From assembly GCA_910587495.1 (NCBI GenBank), contig CAJUMT010000207.1, positions 1-5,309 on the forward strand: a stretch of 5,309 bases of DNA. Reading direction: 5' to 3'. The stretch's first letter is position 1, and each line of letters opens with the position of its first letter. Below, piece by piece: positions 1 through 5,006 of the stretch. The position numbers and the translations under genes were made by a program. The stretch comes from an uncultured Lachnospiraceae bacterium (GTDB lineage: Bacteria > Bacillota_A > Clostridia > Lachnospirales > Lachnospiraceae). The notes under the pieces are model-generated. The model had not been told where the DNA came from and did no database searches. It saw nothing but the letters and a program-made list of their open reading frames with translations.

Positions 1-1
1 T

Positions 2-97
2 TATACAACGGAAAGTCCTGTACGATATTTTTTATTAAAAACTTGTAAAGTGGTGAAAAGTTATTTAAGATATAACCAGAGGAAGGGGAAAAGATAG
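2..97 (+). CDS. C-terminal end of upstream gene, probably a LytTR response regulator (partial)
   Basis: Frame 2 is open from the window edge for 31 codons and stops at TAG 95-97, directly against the ATG of the kinase gene (TAGATG). The tail contains PVRY near the start and KSYLRYNQRKGKR at the end. This resembles the last strand and helix of LytTR DNA-binding domains, where a PV-S-R-like strand is followed by a K-x-x-x-x-[YF]-L-x-Y helix. LytTR regulators are commonly encoded beside GHKL kinases of the AgrC type, so the context supports the call. The visible part is too short for a firm family assignment. Frame 1 is also open, to a TAA at 46-48, and is the alternative. Confidence 0.45.
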   Translation, partial: YTTESPVRYFLLKTCKVVKSYLRYNQRKGKR

Positions 98-1498
98 ATG
101 ACGTACACGGATATACTGGCAGCAATGTCTGTGGCCTTTACTATAATGGCAATGTATGGGACGGGGTATATCCTGTTTCGATTTGCAAAGCCATTTATGG
201 AATATAAAAAGGGGGCAGTCTTATCAGGGACTGCTTATTTTGCTGTCATGCTGACGCTGTATCTTGTGCCGGTAGAGATAAACACATTTGCAGCATACAG
301 CATAGGGGTATTGTCGGCGTTTTTTGTCATGTGCAGGATTGATCGAAGAAATTATAAACAGAAGACGTTTATAGCGGTAACCTTTTTTTCCCTGCACGGG
401 CTGTCAGAATATATGACGAGGATCGTAACAGATGCCATATATGAAGTAAAGCCTGTATCAGATGCTTTTTATACACCGCAGGGACATCTGCTGACAAAAA
501 TTCTGATATTTGGAGGAGTGGAACTGCTGGATACGGGAATCGGGTTCGCATTATTGGGGATCAGTGTAAGATATATCGTAAAAAACTGCGTTTACAAAAG
601 GGAGAACATGAGTATGAAGGAAATGCTTATGCTGATTGTACCTTCTATCACGGGGATGACTGGATACGGAATCATGATACAATATCAGACCAGCTCAGGA
701 ATGAGCTGGATGGAGCCTATTTCCGGCTTATACAATGGGCTGGCATTTCTGCACTTTGGCATATCCATGATTACGATAGTGGTAATGACCATACTGTTCC
801 AAAACATCAAGGCTGGACAGGAAGAAAAGCTGCAGAACGAACTGCTCGCCACGCAGGCTGATAGTATCGAAAAGCATATCAGGCAGGTGGAGAGCCTGTA
901 CCAGAACATACGCAGTATAAAACATGACATGACAAACCATATCCTTACGCTGGAAAGGCTTTATGCTGGAAACAATACCGGGGAGGCGGTGGAGTATGGA
1001 CAGGAACTGAAATCTGCGCTTTCTCAGATAATCGGGGAGATAAAAAGCGGCAATCCCGTAACGGATGTGATCTTGCAGGAATTCAAAAATGAAGCGGAAA
1101 AACAGAAAATACGTTTCCGGTCAGATTTTTATTATCCCACTGGCACAAACATCAATGCGTTTGATGTCAGTGTGATATTGAACAATGCCTTACAGAATGC
1201 AATGGAAAATTTACCGCGTATTCCATCAGGAAATGCAGAAAAGAGCGAAATGCAATCGATCTGTGTCCTTTCTTATCACAGGAATAATGCTTATATGATT
1301 GAGATAAGCAACAGCTTCACTGGACATCTGCAATGGGATGAAGAACGGGATCTGCCTGTTACATCAAAAGAAAAAACGGAAGGTCATGGATATGGATTGT
1401 CCAATATCCGTATGGTAGCGAGGAAGTATTCCGGGGATATAGCCATTGACTTGAAGAATGATGAATTCTGCCTTAGTATTATGCTGATGATGGAATGA
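98..1498 (+). CDS. AgrC-like membrane sensor histidine kinase with GHKL ATPase domain
   Basis: This is a 466-residue sensor kinase, a usual length for the family. The N-terminal part is a polytopic membrane sensor with about six or seven hydrophobic segments, roughly at residues 5-29, 40-57, 63-79, 90-108, 133-160, 175-195 and 212-236. A helical linker (238-270) leads to the dimerisation and phospho-acceptor helix, with the motif IKHDMTNH; His276 is the likely phosphorylated residue. The ATP-binding domain has an N-box at 360-371 (LNNALQNAMEN, with N363 and N367 in the canonical places) and a G-box GHGYGLSNI at 429-437. This order is typical of peptide-sensing AgrC-type kinases (HATPase_c_5). 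ATG 98 is preceded by AGGAAGGGG at 80-88 and abuts the stop of the probable response regulator, as in a two-gene operon. A hairpin terminator follows directly. The ligand is unknown: no agrB- or agrD-like gene is in the window. Confidence 0.9.
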   Translation: MTYTDILAAMSVAFTIMAMYGTGYILFRFAKPFMEYKKGAVLSGTAYFAVMLTLYLVPVEINTFAAYSIGVLSAFFVMCRIDRRNYKQKTFIAVTFFSLHGLSEYMTRIVTDAIYEVKPVSDAFYTPQGHLLTKILIFGGVELLDTGIGFALLGISVRYIVKNCVYKRENMSMKEMLMLIVPSITGMTGYGIMIQYQTSSGMSWMEPISGLYNGLAFLHFGISMITIVVMTILFQNIKAGQEEKLQNELLATQADSIEKHIRQVESLYQNIRSIKHDMTNHILTLERLYAGNNTGEAVEYGQELKSALSQIIGEIKSGNPVTDVILQEFKNEAEKQKIRFRSDFYYPTGTNINAFDVSVILNNALQNAMENLPRIPSGNAEKSEMQSICVLSYHRNNAYMIEISNSFTGHLQWDEERDLPVTSKEKTEGHGYGLSNIRMVARKYSGDIAIDLKNDEFCLSIMLMME

Positions 1499-1501
1499 AA
1501 A

Positions 1502-1547
1502 AGAGCCTCTTATACCGGAAGCGGTCTGGTATGGGAGGTATTATTCT
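1502..1547 (+). terminator. Rho-independent terminator after the kinase gene
   Basis: An 11-bp stem pairs 1506-1516 (CCTCTTATACC) with 1528-1538 (GGTATGGGAGG). All positions pair, two of them as G-U wobbles. The 11-nt loop can fold further as CCG-GAAG-CGG. The stem is preceded by an A-rich run at the kinase stop codon and followed by TATTATT. The tail is not a pure U run, so termination may be partial. The position immediately after the stop codon supports the call and separates the two-component unit from the downstream cluster. Confidence 0.65.
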
Positions 1548-1701
1548 GTGTTCACAGCAGAAAAAGGCCGGTTCACTGCATAACCGTTTAGTTTGTGAAA
1601 TTTTACTCCGAAACAATGATTGACAACAGGCGGAGATGGTTCGGATCAGCCAGGGAAGCGCCGATTAAATTCACAAAAAATCTTGTTAAGGAGGATAACA
1701 A

Positions 1702-1773
1702 ATGAATATCAATCATTTGCAGAGAACACTGCCGCAAACATACTTACTCCGGGGCATCCGGCATGATAGATGA
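1702..1773 (+). pseudogene. Displaced 5' end of the 1763-2254 gene: 23-codon frame with strong ribosome site
   Basis: ATG 1702 has a near-ideal Shine-Dalgarno, AAGGAGG at 1688-1694, seven bases upstream. The frame starts MNINHLQRTLPQTY but stops at TGA 1771-1773. The frame of the following long ORF is open back to 1706. If one T is skipped at 1744, the two frames join as MNINHLQRTLPQTY-YSGASG-MIDDFEKAM, giving a 183-residue protein. The N-terminus MNINH resembles those of the FlxA-like protein (MTINGI) and the 179-residue protein (MNVNGI) downstream. The simplest reading is a one-base insertion, either real or a sequencing error. A short leader peptide coupled to the downstream start (its TGA overlaps ATG 1763) is the alternative. 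Confidence 0.55.
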
Positions 1774-2254
1774 CTTTGAAAAGGCCATGTCGGAGTTTGA
1801 AGGAGAGGAAGGGGCAGAGGAGGGGACCTTTGACAGCTATGTGAATAAGATGGCTTGCGCTTATCAGTTACTGAAAGACCGTATAGAGGAAAAATATGAG
1901 ACATCTGGCGGCGGGAAGGAATATTATGCTGCGGAGGATGGAAGCATACAGGAACTGACAAAGGAAAGAGAACTGGAAATGCTGGATAAAACCTATGAAA
2001 CGCACAGCAGGTTTATGGCAGCAGCTACGCAGATCTGGAGTGAATTACAGCATTTTAAGGTACAGACGGTATATCACTCTGGCGGTTTGGAGAAGGAAAC
2101 AGCTGCTGTGAAAAATCGAAGTACAGGAATCAAAGAGCGGGCTTACCGTGTGTTTATGGCGGCAGTCAGTGAGAAGAATGGAAAGCAGGGAGTTTCGGTT
2201 CCTTCTTATGTGAGGGATACCCTGAATGGCATTTGGGATTATTATGCAGACTGA
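1763..2254 (+). CDS. Hypothetical protein, main ORF of a probably frameshifted gene
   Basis: The 163-residue ORF has good coding character but no function I recognise. It is acidic near the N-terminus (residues 4-21, DFEKAMSEFEGEEGAEE). It is probably mostly helical, with helices around 23-47, 62-98 and 108-137, and ends in DTLNGIWDYYAD. There is no signal peptide, membrane segment or Cys/His metal motif. The annotated start, ATG 1763, has only GGGG at 1751-1754 upstream, whereas the strong ribosome site belongs to ATG 1702 in another frame; see the entry at 1702-1773. As written, the protein could be made by translational coupling from that short frame or not be made efficiently. The FlxA-like gene follows after 86 bp on the same strand, so the two were probably co-transcribed. 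Confidence 0.7.
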   Translation: MIDDFEKAMSEFEGEEGAEEGTFDSYVNKMACAYQLLKDRIEEKYETSGGGKEYYAAEDGSIQELTKERELEMLDKTYETHSRFMAAATQIWSELQHFKVQTVYHSGGLEKETAAVKNRSTGIKERAYRVFMAAVSEKNGKQGVSVPSYVRDTLNGIWDYYAD

Positions 2255-2340
2255 AAGCATTAAGCCAGCCAGTGCAGACTGCTTTCGAAAGTATGACAGG
2301 AAAAGGATTTCAGATTTTAAAGACAGGGAGGAAAAGAAAA

Positions 2341-3075
2341 ATGACAATCAATGGTATCAATGGAGCGAATACACAAATGGGGAAGATGGGAATGAACCAG
2401 GCAGCGGATTCTTACAGCCGGAACATTCAGAGCCAGATTGCAAGCGCACAGAAACAGATGCAGGAGCTTTCTTCCAACGAAGATATGACATTGGAAGAAA
2501 AAATGAAGAAACGTCAGGAAATACAGAAGCAGATCAGTGACCTGAATATGCAGTTAAGGCAGCATCAGATGGAGCAGCGTAAAGAGAAACAGCAGGCAGA
2601 AAGATCTTCTATGAATGATATGCCTGGAGGCACAAGAAGCGCTGGAAATACAAAAGCAGGAAACAAAAACACGGGGTTTTCACAGGCAGGAATGACAGCG
2701 CTGATCTCTGCGGACAGTTCTATAAAACAGGCGAAGGTGCAAGGCAGCGTGGCATCAAAAATGGAAGGAAAATCCAGGATTCTGCAGTCTGAAATCAAAC
2801 TGGATCAGGCCAGAGGCTGCGATACGCAGAAAAAGGAAGAAGAACTTGCTGAGGTAAAACAGAAAGCATCAGAAGCGGCATCATCACAGTTTTCTACGCT
2901 GGCAGACGCAGGCAGGACGATGGAGGAAGCTGCAAAGGCAGATAGCAGGAAAGAAAAGGATGATAAGAATGGCAAGGATAATAAGGATGCAAAGACCGTT
3001 TCCAATGATGCGGCAGCAGCCAGGACCACATCACAACAGCCGGTATCCTATGTGCCGGTGGACATCTGTTTATAG
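2341..3075 (+). CDS. FlxA-like coiled-coil protein
   Basis: The 244-residue protein starts at ATG 2341, chosen because AGGGAGG at 2325-2331 lies nine bases upstream. The same frame is open to 2233, but earlier ATGs lack a ribosome site. The N-terminus is MTINGINGANTQ. Residues 24-88 form a strongly charged, Gln-rich coiled coil with the pattern QSQIASAQKQMQELSSNED...LEEKMKKRQEIQKQI, characteristic of FlxA-like proteins. A Gly/Asn-rich linker (95-114) follows, then a second helical stretch (122-200), a Lys/Asp-rich segment (201-220) and the tail PVSYVPVDICL. No membrane segment or cleavable signal is seen. The E. coli namesake flxA is a FliA (sigma-28)-dependent gene of unknown function; in Clostridia such proteins are common outside flagellar loci. 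The role here is unknown. Confidence 0.75.
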   Translation: MTINGINGANTQMGKMGMNQAADSYSRNIQSQIASAQKQMQELSSNEDMTLEEKMKKRQEIQKQISDLNMQLRQHQMEQRKEKQQAERSSMNDMPGGTRSAGNTKAGNKNTGFSQAGMTALISADSSIKQAKVQGSVASKMEGKSRILQSEIKLDQARGCDTQKKEEELAEVKQKASEAASSQFSTLADAGRTMEEAAKADSRKEKDDKNGKDNKDAKTVSNDAAAARTTSQQPVSYVPVDICL

Positions 3076-3147
3076 GAGAGAAGCCTGTGTCAGCAGTTCT
3101 TAATTTATGATTGTGCCAGCTGTGTAAACCTATGATTGGGGTTATGA

Positions 3148-3330
3148 TTTTTTTGTCTTTATGGCTGGGACTGCCAATCCTTGCAGCAGCCTGCCCTGGA
3201 GCTGGATAATATCTTTGCAGCCAGGTATTCGGACAAGGAAGCAGCAGACCTGAAGTGTCACTCAAAGACCAAAACCCCGGTGGAAGAACTGGCAGTTTAT
3301 GAAGCGGTATCGATAAAATTAGAAAAATGA
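3148..3330 (+). pseudogene. Start-less open stretch, probable C-terminal remnant of a hypothetical gene
   Basis: The frame is open from just after TGA 3145-3147 to TGA 3328-3330 (60 codons) but contains no ATG. Its second half looks like a real protein tail: ELDNIFAARYSDKEAADL followed by TPVEELAVYEAVSIKLEK, with amphipathic charge spacing and codon use like the neighbouring genes. The first residues (FFCLYGWDC), after a T7 run, look non-coding. It lies 72 bp after the FlxA-like gene on the same strand, so it may be the end of a further cluster member whose 5' part was lost. The family is not recognised. A random open stretch of this length is possible. Confidence 0.35.
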
Positions 3331-3352
3331 AAATCTTATGGCTTGTTCAGCA

Positions 3353-3390
3353 GCATTAGAAAAAATAAAAAGTTAACCATCGCTATGGTT
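3353..3390 (-). terminator. Terminator-like hairpin on the minus strand
   Basis: The arms AACCAT (3375-3380) and ATGGTT (3385-3390) enclose a 4-nt loop, CGCT. Read on the minus strand, the hairpin is followed by AAC and then TTTTTATTTTTT (complement of 3360-3371), a good U-rich tail. The stem is only 6 bp. No minus-strand gene remains that would end here, so if real it is probably left from a lost gene or element. Confidence 0.4.
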
Positions 3391-3504
3391 TTACTCCATA
3401 TGCGGCGGTCTGCCATTTCTGTAACAGCTATTTACTGTATTAGAAACCACTTGCAAGGAAACAGCAGAATCAGAAGTGATATGCTTACACGAAGGTTTAT
3501 TTTT

Positions 3505-3697
3505 ACCTGAATCCGTGAAATTTAAGTCGGTACTATTTCCTTTAGAACCATATTTTACAAGGTCTCTTGGGATTTAGAAGTACCAAAATTTCTTCAACCA
3601 TTGGGTGATAGAATTTTAGCATCTCGAAAAGCTGGAATACAGCATAAATCTTGGTTTTCTATGCCTAATTATGCAATTGAACTTCACGGATTCAGGT
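3505..3697. repeat. 193-bp segment flanked by 21-bp near-perfect inverted repeats (MITE-like)
   Basis: The left arm, 3505-3525 (ACCTGAATCCGTGAAATTTAA), is the reverse complement of the right arm, 3677-3697, at 19 of 21 positions. The first 15 bases match without error, and one of the two mismatches would be a T-G wobble. The 151-bp interior has no gene with a start codon. Terminal inverted repeats of this size around a short non-coding core are typical of miniature inverted-repeat elements or internally deleted insertion sequences. T-rich flanks (TTTATTTT on the left, TTTATATA on the right) do not give a clear target-site duplication. A large RNA hairpin or a pair of protein-binding sites is the alternative. 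Confidence 0.55.
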
Positions 3698-3741
3698 TTT
3701 ATATATCGGCTATGTGCCGCCTTGCGGGTATCTGCCTTATG

Positions 3742-3777
3742 AGTGACTGGGCATTTTTTTAGAGATGCCCAGTCACT
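3742..3777. repeat. Perfect 13-bp stem-loop with T-rich loop
   Basis: AGTGACTGGGCAT (3742-3754) pairs without mismatch with ATGCCCAGTCACT (3765-3777) around a 10-nt loop beginning TTTTTT. Neither strand has a U run after the stem, so it is not a standard intrinsic terminator. It could still act as an mRNA end structure or as a symmetric end of a former mobile element. Confidence 0.6.
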
Positions 3778-3824
3778 ACTGTTAAGTGTCCAGATATAAC
3801 ATTTTTCTTCCTTTTTGCTGATAT

Positions 3825-3883
3825 ATGCCGATAAAATAAATGGACGGGAAAATCATAGGCTTTATGAATCATAAAATCGGCAT
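3825..3883. promoter_or_regulatory. Nested inverted repeats before the broken hypothetical gene
   Basis: An outer 8-bp repeat pairs ATGCCGAT (3825-3832) with ATCGGCAT (3876-3883). Inside it lies the 15-bp interrupted palindrome TTTATGA-A-TCATAAA (3861-3875), which overlaps a candidate ATG at 3864. The arrangement could be an operator or a 5' mRNA structure. The sequence may also be coding for the broken gene, which would make the symmetry incidental. Confidence 0.25.
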
Positions 3884-4074
3884 GGTACAGAACAGGAAAA
3901 ACGGAGAAAAATGCCGTGTCTGAAACTGCAGAATTTATGGAAACTGTGGCAGAGAAAGCAGCGCAGGGTAAATATGATAAAAATGATTTTGATGAGAAAG
4001 CCTTTGCATCAGTCGGGGCGAATGCGCCAGAAGAAGTGAAGAAGGCATGGATGCGGCAAAGGAAACCGGCATGA
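3840..4074 (+). pseudogene. 5' part of a frameshifted hypothetical gene
   Basis: Coding character continues upstream of the intact ORF at 4047, but in another frame. Frame 1 is open from 3868 to TGA 4072-4074. From about 3913 it reads AVSETAEFMETVAEKAA, then FDEKAFASVGANAPEEVKKAWM, which is clearly protein-like. At 4047-4053 the reading must change frame to continue as MDAAKETGMNGLG. The sequence GGATG there looks like one copy of a former GGATGGATG, and a 4-base repeat loss would explain the shift. A second break is likely at the five-A run 3907-3911, because the frame starting at ATG 3840 or 3864 (MNHKIGMVQNRKNGE) ends at TGA 3921-3923 and joins well if one A is removed. A GTG at 3916, with GGAG at 3903-3906 nine bases upstream, is an alternative start. 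The family is not recognised. Confidence 0.6.
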
Positions 4075-4361
4075 ACGGACTTGGGATATCTGGGAACGGC
4101 ATGCTGACGCATATTTCGAAGATGATGGTGCAGAGGATGGAAAACTGGATGAAAGGAACCGGCGGTACAAATAATCTGCTCGGAAGCACAGTGCAGTCGG
4201 CAGTCAGTGCAGCAGAGAAGGCACTTTATGATCTGGATCACCCGCGTTCCACGGAGAACTTAAATAGCATAGATGTACAGAGGCAGCAAATGAAGGAACG
4301 GGAGTTCTGCCAGTTGTTTTTAGAGAAGCTGGGTGCGCTGGTATCGGAAAATAACGGGTGA
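4047..4361 (+). CDS. 3' part of the frameshifted hypothetical gene (104-residue ORF)
   Basis: The ORF begins MDAAKETGMNGLGISGNGML, continues with a helical, Met-rich stretch (HISKMMVQRMENWMKG), a Ser/Ala helix (STVQSAVSAAEKALYDL) and ends QQMKEREFCQLFLEKLGALVSENNG. There is no signal peptide or membrane segment. ATG 4047 has only a weak AAGG four bases upstream, and this start lies within sequence that codes in the other frame, so it is probably an artefact of the break rather than a natural start. The full repaired gene would have roughly 170 codons. It is followed after 18 bp by the next gene, so the two were almost certainly in one transcript. Function unknown. Confidence 0.6.
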   Translation: MDAAKETGMNGLGISGNGMLTHISKMMVQRMENWMKGTGGTNNLLGSTVQSAVSAAEKALYDLDHPRSTENLNSIDVQRQQMKEREFCQLFLEKLGALVSENNG

Positions 4362-4379
4362 TTATGGAGGACTGGAAAA

Positions 4380-4919
4380 ATGAATGTTAACGGAATAGGA
4401 ACAGCGGGGCATCCGGTATGGCAGGAGAACGAAAGGACACAGCAGAATACGGCTGGGAAAAGTTTTGCGGCACAGGTGAATCAGGTGGCAGACATGCCAA
4501 AAGTCTATCATATTTTTACTGATGAAGATATGCTGTGGACCGGCGGGAACGGCACGGGTCTGTCTTATTATCTAAAATATGCAGAAGATTCAGCAGAGGA
4601 GGATCCAGTAATCATCGCAAAAGGCGTTGATGAAAATGGAGATGAATTTGAAAAGGCCATACATATTAATGAAGTAAACCCCAGGTCAGCTTCTGTTGTG
4701 GAAATGCGTGCACTGGAAGCGCATATGAGTTTGAAAAAACTGGGAGGCTTTACTTCCCTTCCGATGGAAGCCGGGGCTATGGGATTGAATGACCGGACCG
4801 ATTTCATGGATATGTTCCGGAAACAGATTGGCGACATGAAGCTGCTGTTCCAGAAAAGGACGGCGGCATATTACCAGAACAGTATGCAGGCATATTGGGA
4901 TTTTATGAACAGGAAATAA
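4380..4919 (+). CDS. Hypothetical protein, 179 residues, MNVNGI N-terminus
   Basis: Intact gene with a good ribosome site (GGAGG 4366-4370, nine bases before ATG 4380), 18 bp after the preceding ORF. The N-terminus MNVNGIGTAGHPVWQENERTQ is followed by a Gln/Asn-rich, probably flexible region to about residue 40. A mixed domain follows with KVYHIFTDEDMLW (41-53), LSYYLKYAEDSAEEDPVIIAKGVDENGDEF (61-90) and a helical region from 104. The C-terminus is aromatic and helical (FRKQIGDMKLLFQKRTAAYY...YWDFMNRK). There is no classical signal peptide, membrane segment or known catalytic motif. The start motif resembles those of the FlxA-like protein and of the 1702 frame. I recall similar small proteins in Lachnospiraceae, but no function. 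Confidence 0.8.
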   Translation: MNVNGIGTAGHPVWQENERTQQNTAGKSFAAQVNQVADMPKVYHIFTDEDMLWTGGNGTGLSYYLKYAEDSAEEDPVIIAKGVDENGDEFEKAIHINEVNPRSASVVEMRALEAHMSLKKLGGFTSLPMEAGAMGLNDRTDFMDMFRKQIGDMKLLFQKRTAAYYQNSMQAYWDFMNRK

Positions 4920-5006
4920 ATTTCATTACGCATTTCCCAATCAGCCATATTTAAGCAAGGCGAGTTTTGGCAAGAAACAAGAAGGGATGGCGGGAGTGAA
5001 AGAAAT

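Larger units (their letters stand above)
3331..3839. other. Gene-free region with several inverted repeats, possible mobile-element scar
   Basis: No credible gene is seen on either strand in these 509 bp. The region is more AT-rich than the flanking genes. It contains, in order: a minus-strand terminator-like hairpin (3353-3390), a segment bounded by 21-bp inverted repeats (3505-3697), and a perfect 13-bp stem-loop (3742-3777). One plus-strand frame is open from 3526 to TAG 3760-3762 (78 codons, no start codon, containing WDLEVPKFLQPLGDR). That could be a decayed coding fragment, but I cannot assign it. The density of symmetric sequences between two broken genes suggests a degenerate insertion. 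Confidence 0.5.

Noticed and set aside
43..71. Possible sigma-A promoter TTGTAA - 17 bp - TAAGAT before the kinase gene
   Set aside because: Each box matches only four of six consensus bases, the site lies inside the probable end of the upstream gene, and the resulting transcript would start almost at the ribosome site.
1583..1591. ACCGTTTAG, a match to the LytTR/AgrA repeat pattern
   Set aside because: LytTR sites come as two direct repeats about one or two helical turns apart; no second copy is present at that spacing, and a single degenerate match is common by chance.
1620..1648. Perfect -35 box TTGACA upstream of the 1702 start
   Set aside because: At 16-19 bp spacing no sequence resembles a -10 box (GGATCA region), so no promoter can be supported.
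2226..2540. 104-codon plus-strand ORF overlapping the 5' half of the FlxA-like gene
   Set aside because: It overlaps a well-supported gene in another frame, lacks its own ribosome site, and its translation is low-complexity shadow sequence.
3121..3154. Weak hairpin AACC/GGTT followed by T7 after the FlxA-like gene
   Set aside because: The stem is only 4 bp, too weak to claim an intrinsic terminator.
2894..3265. 123-codon minus-strand ORF across the end of the FlxA-like gene
   Set aside because: Antisense to the FlxA-like coding sequence and the following remnant; Pro/His/Ser-rich shadow composition with no recognisable domain.
3759..4241. 160-codon minus-strand ORF
   Set aside because: It lies antisense to the protein-like reading of the broken gene, is rich in Cys/His/Phe as expected of a shadow, and has no ribosome site.
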